The notes below the pieces were generated by a model. It was given only the letters and a program-made list of their open reading frames with translations, did no database searches and was not told where the DNA came from. Positions 44,099 through 56,135 of a DNA stretch of 64,000 bases are shown one piece after another. The translations under genes and the position numbers were made by a program. The stretch comes from Streptomyces mayonensis (lineage in GTDB: Bacteria > Actinomycetota > Actinomycetes > Streptomycetales > Streptomycetaceae). Position 1 is the stretch's first letter; each line of letters begins with the position of its first letter. The stretch is from contig NZ_JACBYP010000009.1 of assembly GCF_018982965.1 (NCBI RefSeq), positions 55,970 to 119,969 of the forward strand, written 5' to 3'.

Positions 44099-45283
44099 GT
44101 GACAGCGTCCACCGTGTCCACAGCGTCCGACGCGCCTGCCGCGCCACCCATGCCGGCCGCCGTGAGAACGCATCGCCACACCCAGGCCGAGGGAGCGCAC
44201 AGCCACCCTCTGGTCGATCCCCTCGCCGCCGCGCGCGGCCCGCAGGACCCGCCGTGGGACGTGTATCTGACCGGCACCGTCTTCCTCGACGTCGTCTTCA
44301 CCGGGCTCGACTCCGCCCCGGTGCGCGGCACCGAGTCCTGGGCCCGCGGGATGGGGTCGAGTCCGGGCGGCATCGCCAACATGGCGACCGCGCTGGCCCG
44401 CCTCGGCCTGCGGACCTCGCTGGCCGCGGCCTTCGGCGACGACCACTACGGCGACTACTGCTGGGACGCCCTCGCCCAGGGCGAGGGCATCGACCTCGGC
44501 CCCTCGCGCACCGTGTCCGGCTGGCACTCGCCGGTCACGGTCTCCATGGCGTACGAGGGGGAGCGCACGATGGTCTCCCACGGCCACGAGCCGCCGCCCC
44601 AGGAGCCGTCGCCGCACTGCCCGCCCCGCGCCCGCGCGGCCGTCGCCTCCCTCGCGCCCGGCGTCCGCGCCCCCTGGATCGCCCAGGCCGCGGCGCGCGG
44701 CACCCGGGTCTTCGCCGACGTCGGCTGGGACGACACCGGTGCCTGGGACCTCGCGGGCCTGCCCGACCTCGCGCACTGCGAGGCCTTCCTGCCCAACGCG
44801 GAGGAGGCCATGCGCTACACCGGCGCCACCTGCCCGCGCGCCGCCGCGCACGCCCTGACCGAGCACGTGCCGCTCGCCGTGGTGACGCTCGGCGCGGAGG
44901 GCGCCTACGCGGTGGACCGGCGTACGGGGGAGAGCGCCGAGGTCCCGGCCATCGAGGTGGAGGCCCTCGACCCGACCGGCGCCGGGGACGTCTTCGTCGC
45001 CGGGTTCGTCACCGGCACCCTGGCCGGCTGGCCGCTGGCCGACCGGCTGGCCTTCGCCGGACTGACCGCGGCCCTCTCCGTCCAGGAGTTCGGCGGCTCC
45101 CTGTCGGCGCCCGGCTGGGGCGAGATCGCCACCTGGTGGCGCAAGGTCCAGTCCGTCCAGGGCGAGGACCCGGCCCTGCGCCGCTACGCGTTCCTCGCCG
45201 GCCTCGTCCCCGACGACCTCCCCGGCCCCTGGCCCCAGCGCCGCGCGGTCCCCACCATCGGCTTCCGCCCCCCGACGCCCTGA
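44099..45283 (+). CDS. PfkB family carbohydrate kinase
   Basis: A 394-aa ribokinase-fold sugar or nucleoside kinase. It has GSSPGGIANMATALARLG near the start of the domain and the ATP/catalytic motif DPTGAGDVF (about 291-299). The first 50 residues are a polar Ala/Pro/His-rich extension. Substrate not evident. It follows the deaminase with a 74-base gap and its stop is just before the duplicated era end. Confidence 0.88.
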   Translation: MTASTVSTASDAPAAPPMPAAVRTHRHTQAEGAHSHPLVDPLAAARGPQDPPWDVYLTGTVFLDVVFTGLDSAPVRGTESWARGMGSSPGGIANMATALARLGLRTSLAAAFGDDHYGDYCWDALAQGEGIDLGPSRTVSGWHSPVTVSMAYEGERTMVSHGHEPPPQEPSPHCPPRARAAVASLAPGVRAPWIAQAAARGTRVFADVGWDDTGAWDLAGLPDLAHCEAFLPNAEEAMRYTGATCPRAAAHALTEHVPLAVVTLGAEGAYAVDRRTGESAEVPAIEVEALDPTGAGDVFVAGFVTGTLAGWPLADRLAFAGLTAALSVQEFGGSLSAPGWGEIATWWRKVQSVQGEDPALRRYAFLAGLVPDDLPGPWPQRRAVPTIGFRPPTP

Positions 45284-45363
45284 CGGGGGACCGGGCGCGG
45301 GGTGCGGCGCCCGGGGGGCGGACGGGTGGGCGGTTTCGGTGCCTGGGCCTGCGGTTGCCCCGG

Positions 45364-45441
45364 GGCGTCCTCAGAACCCCAGTCGTCGCAGCTGCTTCGG
45401 GTCGCGCTGCCAGTCCTTGGCGACCTTCACGTGCAGATCCA
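45364..45441 (-). pseudogene. Duplicated 3' end of era (78 bp)
   Basis: This segment matches 45505-45582, the real end of era, at 75 of 78 positions. Read on the minus strand it encodes the same C-terminal residues (DLHVKVAKDWQRDPKQLRRLGF-type end) and a stop. All three differences are at codon third positions and silent. The 63 bases between the copies include a GC-rich palindromic patch. It is either an internal duplication or the scar of something that once carried its own era end. Confidence 0.88.
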
Positions 45442-45511
45442 GGCTGTATCAATGTGCGGCTACCGCCGCGCGGCGGCGTGCTGAGGTCTGGGCCTTCGGT
45501 CTGCGGCGTCC

Positions 45512-46465
45512 TCAGAACCCCAGTCGCCGCAGTTGCTTCGGGTCGCGCTGCCAGTCCTTCGCGACCTTCACGTGCAGATCCAAGAAGACCGGCGTGCCGA
45601 GCAGTGCCTCGATCTGCTTGCGGGACTTGATGCCGACGTCCTTCAGGCGTTTGCCCTTGGGGCCGATGATGATGCCCTTCTGGCTGGGGCGCTCGATGAA
45701 AACGTTGGCGTGGATGTCCAGGAGCGGCTTGTCCGCGGGGCGGTCCTCGCGCGGGAGCATCTCCTCCACGACCACCGCGATGGAGTGCGGCAGCTCGTCC
45801 CGTACGCCCTCCAGGGCCGCCTCCCGGATCAGCTCGGCGACCATGACCTGCTCGGGCTCGTCGGTCAGGTCGCCCTCGGGGTAGAGCGCGGGGCCCTCGG
45901 GCAGCAGCGGGGTCAGGAGGTCGGCGAGCAGGTCGACCTGCTGGTTCGCCGTGGCCGAGACCGGGACGATCTCCGCCCAGGTGATGCCCAGTTCCTCCCC
46001 GAGCCGGTCGATCGCGATCAGCTGCTCGGCGAGGGTCTTGGAGTCCACCAGGTCGGTCTTGGTGACGATCGCGACCTTCGGGGTCTTCCTGATCCCCGCC
46101 AGCTCCTTGGCGATGAAACGGTCGCCGGGGCCCAGCTTCTCGTTGGCCGGCAGACAGAAGCCGATGACGTCCACCTCGGCCCACGTCGTGCGCACCACGT
46201 CGTTCAGCCGCTCGCCCAGCAGCGTGCGCGGCTTGTGCAGGCCGGGGGTGTCCACCAGGATCAGCTGGGCGTCCTCGCGGTGCACGATGCCCCGCACGGT
46301 GTGCCGGGTCGTCTGCGGACGGTTGGAGGTGATCGCCACCTTCTGCCCGACCAGAGCGTTCGTGAGAGTGGACTTGCCCGCGTTGGGACGGCCCACGAAG
46401 CAGGCGAAGCCGGCCCGGTGAACAGTCTCGGCCGGTTCTTCGGATGACTGGGTACGAACGCTCAT
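45512..46465 (-). CDS. era: GTPase Era
   Basis: Era binds 16S rRNA and guides 30S maturation. The protein is 317 aa from ATG 46465. G1 GRPNAGKS lies at 25-32, with G3 DTPG, G4 TKTD and a C-terminal KH domain with GIIIGPKGKRLK. A GACAAT hexamer is 7 bases upstream of the start, so the transcript is probably leaderless; another in-frame ATG lies at 46474. The CDA-like gene, CNNM, ybeY and phoH upstream on the same strand form the classical phoH-ybeY-era neighbourhood. Confidence 0.96.
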   Translation of the reverse strand: MSVRTQSSEEPAETVHRAGFACFVGRPNAGKSTLTNALVGQKVAITSNRPQTTRHTVRGIVHREDAQLILVDTPGLHKPRTLLGERLNDVVRTTWAEVDVIGFCLPANEKLGPGDRFIAKELAGIRKTPKVAIVTKTDLVDSKTLAEQLIAIDRLGEELGITWAEIVPVSATANQQVDLLADLLTPLLPEGPALYPEGDLTDEPEQVMVAELIREAALEGVRDELPHSIAVVVEEMLPREDRPADKPLLDIHANVFIERPSQKGIIIGPKGKRLKDVGIKSRKQIEALLGTPVFLDLHVKVAKDWQRDPKQLRRLGF

Positions 46466-46530
46466 GGCGCCCATTGTCCCTGATCCCCGAACCCCCGCCG
46501 TACCACGGTCGCCCGCCGGGCCGGCGGCGT

Positions 46531-46884
46531 TCAGCCCGCGCTCACCGAGGCGCGGACCGTGCCGTCGCGACCGGCGACCAGAACCGGCGTCGCGGGCCCG
46601 CCCAGGTCCCGTACCGCCGCCAGGTCCTCCGCAGACGCCGACTCCGCGTCGGTCACGACGGCCGCCGCCTCCAGCGACTTCGCGCCGGACGCCACCGCCA
46701 TCGCCACCGCCGTACGCAGGGCGCTCAGGCGGAGGGAGTCGAGCGCGACGGTCCCGGCGACGTACGTGCGGCCGGTCTCGTCGCGTACGGCGGCGCCCTC
46801 GGGAACACCGTTGCGGGCCCGGGCCGAGCGGGCCAGGGTGACGATCTTGCGGTCCTCGGGGTCGAGGTCGGGAGTCTCGGTCAT
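46531..46884 (-). CDS. Cytidine deaminase-fold protein lacking the zinc site
   Basis: A 117-aa protein. The segment SLRLSALRTAVAMAVASG aligns by eye with the cytidine deaminase motif TICAERTAIFKAVSEG, but the zinc Cys is Ser and the catalytic Glu is Leu. The later PCxxC pair is also absent. The fold may be kept while deamination is lost. It sits between mmcQ and era, where other bacteria often have a functional cytidine deaminase gene. It might bind nucleosides or serve as a structural partner. Confidence 0.72.
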   Translation of the reverse strand: MTETPDLDPEDRKIVTLARSARARNGVPEGAAVRDETGRTYVAGTVALDSLRLSALRTAVAMAVASGAKSLEAAAVVTDAESASAEDLAAVRDLGGPATPVLVAGRDGTVRASVSAG

Positions 46885-46921
46885 GGGGCGAGCATACGGA
46901 GCGCCGCCCGTCCGCCCGGCC

Positions 46922-47290
46922 TCAGGGGCGGTCGAGGCGGAGCCGCTCCGCGCGCGGGAGACCCGCCACCACCAGGTCGTAGGAGTCCTCCACCAGCTCC
47001 CGCACGACCCGGTCCGGCAGGCCGCAGCCCCCGTCTTCCAGGGTCACCGTGTTCCAGTGCCGTTTGTTCATGTGCCAGCCCGGGACGATCAGCCCGGGAT
47101 GCTCGTGCCGCAGCCGGACCGCGTCGTCCGGGTCGCACTTCAGGTTGACCGTGAGCGGGTCCCCGTCCAGGCGGGTGAGCGCGAACATCTTGCCCAGCAC
47201 CTTGAAGACCGAGATCTCCGGCCCGAAGGGAAAGTCCTCCGCCGCCGCGTTGAAGGACAGACAGAAGGCGCGCAGCTCGGCCGGGGTCAT
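46922..47290 (-). CDS. MmcQ/YjbR family protein
   Basis: A 122-aa protein with the MmcQ/YjbR pattern: FCLSFNAAAEDFPFGPEISVFKVLGKMFAL near the N-terminus, LTVNLKCDPD, and HMNKRHWNTV. The family has a CyaY-like fold and is assumed to bind DNA. The start overlaps the stop of the CNNM gene (ATGA), so they are translationally coupled. Confidence 0.88.
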   Translation of the reverse strand: MTPAELRAFCLSFNAAAEDFPFGPEISVFKVLGKMFALTRLDGDPLTVNLKCDPDDAVRLRHEHPGLIVPGWHMNKRHWNTVTLEDGGCGLPDRVVRELVEDSYDLVVAGLPRAERLRLDRP

Positions 47291-48591
47291 TCGGGAGTTG
47301 CCTCCTCGGCGGGCTCCGCGGCACCCACCGGCTCCGCCAGCACCGTCACGATCTTGTTCCGGCGGCCGGCCGCGGCCTCCGCCGTCAGCCGCAGCTCGCG
47401 GCCGTCCGGCAACTCCACGACGGACGACGCCCCGGCGATCGGGACCCGGCCCAGGGCCTTCGCCAGCAGGCCGCCCACCGTCTCCACGTCCTCGTCGTCG
47501 TACTCGTCCAGGCCGTACAGCTCGCCCAGGTCGCCGATGTCCAGGCGCGCGGTGACCCGGAAGCGGTCCCCGCCCAGCTCCTGCACCGGCGGCAGCTCCC
47601 GGTCGTACTCGTCGGTGATCTCGCCGACGATCTCCTCGAGGATGTCCTCGATGGTGACGATCCCGGCCGTGCCGCCGTACTCGTCGATGACGACGGCGAC
47701 GTGGTTGCGTTCCTTCTGCATCTCGCGCAGCAGGTCGCCCGCGTTCTTGGTGTCCGGCACGAAGGACGCGGGCCGCATCGCGGTGGACACCAGGTCGCTC
47801 TCCGCGTCCCGGCTGATGTGCGTCCTGCGGACCAGGTCCTTCAGGTACACGATGCCGACCACGTCGTCCTCGCTGTCACCGGTCACCGGTATCCGCGAGA
47901 AACCGGAGCGCAGGGCGAGGGTGAGGGCCTGGCGGATGGTCTTGTAGCGCTCGATGACCACGAGGTCGGTGCGCGGCACCATGACCTCGCGCACGAGCGT
48001 GTCGCCCAGCTCGAACACCGAGTGCACCATCCGGCGCTCCTCGGCCTCGATCAGGGACTCCTTCTCCGCGTAGTCCACCAGCGCCCGCAGCTCCGCCTCG
48101 GAGGCGAAGGGGCCGCGGCGGAAGCCCTTGCCGGGAGTGAGCGCGTTGCCGATGAGGATGAGCAGCGACGGCACCGGACCCATCACCCGGGCCAGCGGCA
48201 CCAGCACGTACGCCGCGACGGTCGCCGTGTTCAGCGGGTGCTGGCGGCCGATGGTGCGCGGGGACACCCCGACGGCGACGTAGGACAGCAGCACCATCAC
48301 CGCGATGGCGATCACCAGCGCCTCGCCCGTGCCGTCGAACTGCCGCAGACACGCGTACGTGACCAGCGCGGCCGCGGCCATCTCGCAGGCCACGCGGACC
48401 AGCAGCGCCACGTTCAGATAGCGCGTCGGGTCGGCGGCGACCTTGGCGAGCCGTTCGGCGCCGCGCCGCCCGGACCGTACGGCTTCCTCGGCGCGGAAGC
48501 TGGAGACCCGGGCGAGTCCCGCCTCCGCGCAGGCGGCCAGCCAGGCGACCACCACCAGGGCGACGGCGCCGCCGACGAGAGGCAGGCTCAT
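47287..48591 (-). CDS. CNNM/CorC-type hemolysin family transporter with CBS domains
   Basis: A 434-aa membrane protein. The first 135 residues carry about four transmembrane helices (DUF21/CNNM domain). Two CBS domains follow ([43 protein letters not shown]), then a CorC_HlyC domain ([17 protein letters not shown]). Related proteins export Mg2+ or Co2+ and sense nucleotides. Both ends overlap neighbouring genes by 4 bases (ybeY upstream, mmcQ downstream). Confidence 0.9.
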   Translation of the reverse strand: MSLPLVGGAVALVVVAWLAACAEAGLARVSSFRAEEAVRSGRRGAERLAKVAADPTRYLNVALLVRVACEMAAAALVTYACLRQFDGTGEALVIAIAVMVLLSYVAVGVSPRTIGRQHPLNTATVAAYVLVPLARVMGPVPSLLILIGNALTPGKGFRRGPFASEAELRALVDYAEKESLIEAEERRMVHSVFELGDTLVREVMVPRTDLVVIERYKTIRQALTLALRSGFSRIPVTGDSEDDVVGIVYLKDLVRRTHISRDAESDLVSTAMRPASFVPDTKNAGDLLREMQKERNHVAVVIDEYGGTAGIVTIEDILEEIVGEITDEYDRELPPVQELGGDRFRVTARLDIGDLGELYGLDEYDDEDVETVGGLLAKALGRVPIAGASSVVELPDGRELRLTAEAAAGRRNKIVTVLAEPVGAAEPAEEATPE

Positions 48592-49085
48592 GAGACCGTC
48601 GGGGCCGGGGACGGGCCGGTCAGGCCGCGCTCCGCACGCCAGCCGTCCACGATCGCCGCCTGCAGGCCGAACATCTCGGCCTTCTCGTCCGGCTCCTCGT
48701 GGTCGTACCCCAGCAGGTGCAGCACCCCGTGGACGGTCAGGAGCTGGAGCTCCTCGTCCATGGAGTGCTGCGTCGGCGCCTCGGCGCCCTGCTTCACGGC
48801 GACCTCCGGACAGAGCACGATGTCCCCGAGCAGCCCCTGCGGGGCCTCGTCCTCGTCCTTGGCGGGCGGGCGCAGCTCGTCCATCGGGAAGGACATCACG
48901 TCGGTGGGCCCCGGCAGGTCCATCCACTGGATGTGCAGCTGCTCCATGGCACCGGCGTCCACGACGATCACCGAGAGCTCGGAGAGCGGGTGGATGCGCA
49001 TCCGCGCGAGCGCGTAGCGGGCGATGTCGAGGATCGCCTGCTCGTCGACCTCGGTTCCGGACTCGTTGTTGACGTCGATCGACAT
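48588..49085 (-). CDS. ybeY: rRNA maturation RNase YbeY
   Basis: YbeY is a zinc endoribonuclease needed for 16S 3'-end maturation and ribosome quality control. The 165-aa protein has the zinc motif [11 protein letters not shown] (His 119, 123, 129) and [12 protein letters not shown]. It lies 12 bases after phoH and overlaps the CNNM gene by 4 bases. Confidence 0.96.
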   Translation of the reverse strand: MSIDVNNESGTEVDEQAILDIARYALARMRIHPLSELSVIVVDAGAMEQLHIQWMDLPGPTDVMSFPMDELRPPAKDEDEAPQGLLGDIVLCPEVAVKQGAEAPTQHSMDEELQLLTVHGVLHLLGYDHEEPDEKAEMFGLQAAIVDGWRAERGLTGPSPAPTVS

Positions 49086-49097
49086 GGTCGTGCTGGT

Positions 49098-50177
<1,080 letters not shown>

Positions 50178-50379
50178 GGGCCGGCGCTCTAGGCCTGCTC
50201 GTCCTCCTCTGCGGCGTGCGCCGCGTGACGGGTGTGTCTGCTGACTCCAGCGTACGACTCCCCGCCGACAGCACCGAGGCTTTTATCCGACCGGCGTCGG
50301 CCGCCCCCGCCCGCCGCCCGCGCCCTTCACCCGCTGCTCACCGTCCGTACCCCGCCGGCCGCCCGCCGTTCATCGCCCG

Positions 50380-51693
50380 TCACCGCTGGCCCGCGACCAG
50401 GTCCCGGAACCACCCGTACGACGCCTTCGGGGTGCGCTCCAGCGTCGTGAAGTCCACGTGGACCAGTCCGAAGCGCCGGGCGTAGCCCTCGGCCCACTCG
50501 AAGTTGTCGAGGAGCGACCACACGAAGTAGCCGCGCACGTCCACACCCGCCTCGACCGCCCGGTGCAGGGCGCGCACGTGACCGTCGAGGTAGGCGATGC
50601 GGTCCCGGTCGTCCAGGCCCTCGTAGGAGCAGCCGTTCTCCGTGATCACGACCGGCGGGAGCCGGTCGCCGTAGCGGTCGCGGAAGCCGGTCAGCAGTTC
50701 CGTCAGGCCCTCCGGGACCACCGGCCAGCCGAAGTCGGTCAGCGGCCTGCCCTCGATCGCGCGCACCGAGAAGGGCAGTTCGGCCGGGAGCGTCACCCCG
50801 CCGAACTCGATCTCCGCGCCCTGCGGGGCGCCCACCCGGGCCGGCGCGTAGTAGTTCACGCCGTACCAGTCCAGCGGCTCGGCGACGACCTCCAGGTCCG
50901 CTTCGATCCTGGCGGGGGAGCCCGGCATCAGCTCACCGACGCCCTCCGGGTACCGCCCGGTCAGGACCGGGTCGGCGAACAGGCGGTTCAGCAGGAGGTC
51001 GTAGAAGTCCGCGGCCTCCCGGTCGGCCGGCCCGTCGGAGGCGGGCCAGGTCGGGCCGTGCGAATTGGCGATGCCGACGTCCGTGGCGCCCGCCGCGCGC
51101 AGCGCCCGTACCGCCAGGCCGTGTGCGAGGAGCTGGTGGTGGGCGACCGGCAGGGCGTCGAACAGCAGCCCGCGGCCGGGCGCGTGGGTGCCGAGGGCAT
51201 GGCCCAGCAGCGTGTGCTCGGCGGGCTCGTTCAGGGTGATCCACTTGCCGACCCGGTCGCCGAGCCGCCCCGCCACCACCGACACGTACTCCGCGAACCG
51301 GGCCGCTGTGTCCCGCTCCAGCCAGTCGAGTCCCGCGGGCAGGTCCCAGTGGAAGAGCGTCGGCACCGGCCGCACGCCCGCCGCGCACAACTCGTCCACC
51401 AGGCGGTCGTAGAAGTCGAGGCCGCCGGGGGAGTCCACGCGGGGCCAGGAGACCGAGAAGCGGTACGCGTCCACGCCGAGACCGGCGAGCAGGGCCACGT
51501 CCTCCCGGTAGCGGTGGTAGTGGTCGCAGGCCACCGCCGCCGTCGAGCCGTCCTTCACCCGCCCGGGCTCGGCCGCGAAGACGTCCCACACGGACGGACC
51601 CCGCAGCTCGGCCGCGCCCTCGATCTGGTGCGCCGAGGTCGACACGCCCCACAGGAAGCCGTCCGGGAACCGGGGCATCGCGTCAGTCGCCAT
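50380..51693 (-). CDS. GH1 family beta-glucosidase
   Basis: A 437-aa glycoside hydrolase family 1 enzyme. The acid/base Glu is in TLNEP (about residue 156) and the nucleophile Glu in ITENG (about 352); FLWGVSTSAHQIEGA opens the domain and WSLLDNFEWAEGY closes it. There is no signal peptide, so it works in the cytoplasm on imported glycosides such as cellobiose. ATG 51693 is preferred over an upstream in-frame ATG. No sugar transporter or LacI regulator is adjacent. Confidence 0.93.
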   Translation of the reverse strand: MATDAMPRFPDGFLWGVSTSAHQIEGAAELRGPSVWDVFAAEPGRVKDGSTAAVACDHYHRYREDVALLAGLGVDAYRFSVSWPRVDSPGGLDFYDRLVDELCAAGVRPVPTLFHWDLPAGLDWLERDTAARFAEYVSVVAGRLGDRVGKWITLNEPAEHTLLGHALGTHAPGRGLLFDALPVAHHQLLAHGLAVRALRAAGATDVGIANSHGPTWPASDGPADREAADFYDLLLNRLFADPVLTGRYPEGVGELMPGSPARIEADLEVVAEPLDWYGVNYYAPARVGAPQGAEIEFGGVTLPAELPFSVRAIEGRPLTDFGWPVVPEGLTELLTGFRDRYGDRLPPVVITENGCSYEGLDDRDRIAYLDGHVRALHRAVEAGVDVRGYFVWSLLDNFEWAEGYARRFGLVHVDFTTLERTPKASYGWFRDLVAGQR

Positions 51694-51766
51694 GCGCGGA
51701 TCATCCGCACCCCCGGCGAGGGAAGTCAACGCCCGCGCACGCGGGCGGTGTTACGCCCCCTCCTGA

Positions 51767-52033
51767 TTACGCCCCCTCCTTCAGCACCCGCGAGATCAAC
51801 CCGCGCTGCTCGTCCGTCAGCCGGGGGTCGGCGGCGTACACCGTCTCGCCGTCCACCGTGATCTGGTAGCTGAACCCGTCCGGCACTCCGACCGGCGGCG
51901 TGGTCCGGCCGTCGGCGACGGCCCGCTCGGCCAGCGCGTGCCACTCGGCCGCGTCCGGCCGTCCCGAGGTGTCGACCTCCGCGTGGCGTTCGATGCCCGC
52001 GAAGCCTCCTGTGCGCCTCACCTGAATCCGCAT
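51767..52033 (-). CDS. Emfourin-like protease inhibitor
   Basis: An 88-aa protein starting MRIQVRRTGGFAGI, with WHALAERA and DGFSYQITVDGETVYAADPRLTDEQ, matching emfourin, the small inhibitor encoded with the M4 protease protealysin. It lies 21 bases downstream of the M4 protease on the same strand. It should bind and block that protease inside the cell, protecting against early activation. Confidence 0.85.
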   Translation of the reverse strand: MRIQVRRTGGFAGIERHAEVDTSGRPDAAEWHALAERAVADGRTTPPVGVPDGFSYQITVDGETVYAADPRLTDEQRGLISRVLKEGA

Positions 52034-52054
52034 GGACCCGTGTCTAGTACGGAA

Positions 52055-53125
52055 CTACGCCGTGCGCACCCCGACCTGCTCCCAGGCCTTGCCCACCGCC
52101 TCCAGCTCCGCCGCGTCCCCGAAGCGCTCCCGGGCGGCCTTCAGGGTCAGCTTGGCGAAGTCGGTGAACGACGCGTCCTGGGCCAGTTCGCCGCCGGTCA
52201 GCACGTCGTACCAGATCAGGCCGGCGCGCTCCCAGGCGTTGCCGCCCAGCTCGGTGGCGAGCAGGTAGAAGGCGTGGTTGGGGATGCCGGAGTTGATGTG
52301 GACGCCGCCGTTGTCGCGGCCGGTGCGCACGTAGTCGTCCATCGTGGCGGGCTGCGGGTCCTTGCCGAGCACGTCGTCGTCGTACGCCGTGCCCGGTGCC
52401 TTCATGGAGCGCAGGGCCTCGCCCGTCACGTCCGGCCCGAGGAGTTCGGCGCCGATCAGCCAGTCGGCCTCGGCGGCGCTCTGGCCCTGCGCGTATTGCC
52501 TGACGAGGGAGCCGAAGACGTCGGACACCGATTCGTTGAGGGCGCCGGGCTGGCCGTAGTAGGTCAGGTTGGCGGTGTGCTGGGTGACGCCGTGGGTCAG
52601 CTCGTGGCCGATCACGTCCAGGGAGCTGGTGAAGTCGAGGAAGACCTCGCCGTCGCCGTCGCCGAACACCATCTGCTCGCCGTTCCAGAACGCGTTGTTG
52701 TACTCCCGGTCGTAGTGCACGGTCGCGTCGAGGGGCAGGCCGGCGCCGTCGATGGAGTCGCGTCCGTACACCGTGAGGTAGTGCTCGAAGGTGGCGCCCA
52801 GGCCCGCGTAGGCGCGGTTCACGGTGGCGTCCTGGCCCGGGTCCTCGCCCTCTGCGCGCACCTTGGTGCCGGGCAGGTCGGTGCCGCCCCGGGCGTCGTA
52901 GACCGTGCGGTGCGGCTTCCCGGGCTCGGCGCCGGCGCGTGGGGCGACGGCCGGGGCGCCGGCCACGGTCGTCAGACCGCGGCGGGTGCGCTCGGCGGCG
53001 TCGCGCTGGATGGTGCGGCGGGCGCGGTCGGCCCGGACGGGATTCGCGTCCCGGGCGAGCTTGTCGAGGACGTGCGGCGGCACGATGGTGCAGAAGACGG
53101 GCTCGAAGCCCCCGTGGGTCGTCAT
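52055..53125 (-). CDS. M4 family metalloprotease (protealysin-type)
   Basis: A 356-aa protein from ATG 53125. HELTH (174-178) and NESVSD (Glu about 198) are the zinc ligands and catalytic Glu of the thermolysin family. The N-terminal FCTIVPPHVLDKLA matches the short protealysin propeptide, and no signal peptide is present, unlike thermolysins with long propeptides. It is co-transcribed with emfourin. Protealysin-like enzymes act inside the cell or leave it by an unusual route. Confidence 0.92.
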   Translation of the reverse strand: MTTHGGFEPVFCTIVPPHVLDKLARDANPVRADRARRTIQRDAAERTRRGLTTVAGAPAVAPRAGAEPGKPHRTVYDARGGTDLPGTKVRAEGEDPGQDATVNRAYAGLGATFEHYLTVYGRDSIDGAGLPLDATVHYDREYNNAFWNGEQMVFGDGDGEVFLDFTSSLDVIGHELTHGVTQHTANLTYYGQPGALNESVSDVFGSLVRQYAQGQSAAEADWLIGAELLGPDVTGEALRSMKAPGTAYDDDVLGKDPQPATMDDYVRTGRDNGGVHINSGIPNHAFYLLATELGGNAWERAGLIWYDVLTGGELAQDASFTDFAKLTLKAARERFGDAAELEAVGKAWEQVGVRTA

Positions 53126-53182
53126 GCCAGAACCATTGCACTGAGTAATGTCAATGTCACTAGCTGCAACCATGATTGATGA

Positions 53183-55207
<2,025 letters not shown>

Positions 55208-55226
55208 CCAGCCGAATCGGCGGTTT

Positions 55227-55263
55227 GGGGTCCCGCCCGCAGGAAATCTGCGGGCGGGACCCC
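55227..55263 (+). terminator. leuA terminator
   Basis: A perfect 16-bp stem (GGGGTCCCGCCCGCAG and its complement) with a GAAAT loop starts 19 bases after the leuA stop. Confidence 0.9.
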
Positions 55264-55391
55264 GTCATATACCGGCCATATATCCGTGATGGTCACGGAA
55301 AGGTCTCGTCCTGGGTACTGACTCCACGTGGGTGATGTGGCTAACATCACGCCAGCGCGACGATGCTGTCGCGCCGTTACGGAGGTGGGAC

Positions 55392-56087
55392 GTGCTGCCT
55401 GGACGGGGACGAAACAGCCGAGCTGCCCGGCTGCCACGCATCCTGGGCACCCGCACCGCGTGGACGCCCGTCGGCGACGGCGAGTTCTTCTGCCCCGGCT
55501 GCGGCGGCGACCGCAACTACACGCGGCTCACCGGCCGCCGCCGGTTCACCGTGCTCGGTGTGCCCGTGCTGCCGCGCGGCGAGTCCGCGCCGACCGTCGA
55601 GTGCGCGGCCTGCCGCCGCCACTACGGCACCGACGTCCTCGACCACCCGACCACCACGCGCTTCTCCGCGATGCTCCGCGACGCCGTCCACACCGTCGCC
55701 CTCGCGGTCCTGACCGCGGGCGGCACCTGCTCCCGCACGTCGCTGGAGACGGCGGCGGTCGCCGTGCGCGCGGCCGGCTTCGACGACTGCACCGAGGACC
55801 AGCTGGACGCGCTCGTCGAGGCGCTGGAGGCGGACACCGGCCGGGTCCGCGGCGAACCCTGCGTGCCGGGCCTGGCGATAGAGCTGCACGAGGCGCTGGA
55901 CCCGCTGGCCCCGCACCTCGCCGCCGCGGGCCGCGAGTCGATCCTGCTCCAGGGCGCCCGCATCGCCCTCGCCGACGGCCCCTACACCCCCGCCGAGCGC
56001 GACGCCCTGGCCACCGTGGGCGCGGCCCTGACCATCTGCTCCGACGACGTCACCCGGCTCCTGGAGTCGGCCGGCACGCCCTCATAG
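55392..56087 (+). CDS. TerB-like protein with N-terminal zinc ribbon
   Basis: A 231-aa protein from GTG 55392, with GGAGG 6 bases upstream. CPGCGG and CAACRR (about residues 36-75) form a zinc ribbon. The remaining helical region, ending in RESILLQGARIALADGPYTPAERDALATVG, resembles the TerB/DjlA acidic helical fold. No other tellurite-resistance gene is nearby, so the role is open. It is conserved beside leuA in Streptomyces. Confidence 0.78.
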   Translation: MLPGRGRNSRAARLPRILGTRTAWTPVGDGEFFCPGCGGDRNYTRLTGRRRFTVLGVPVLPRGESAPTVECAACRRHYGTDVLDHPTTTRFSAMLRDAVHTVALAVLTAGGTCSRTSLETAAVAVRAAGFDDCTEDQLDALVEALEADTGRVRGEPCVPGLAIELHEALDPLAPHLAAAGRESILLQGARIALADGPYTPAERDALATVGAALTICSDDVTRLLESAGTPS

Positions 56088-56135
56088 GCCCCGACACGCC
56101 CCCACGGGCCCCGCGCGGGACCGGTGCGGCCCGGC

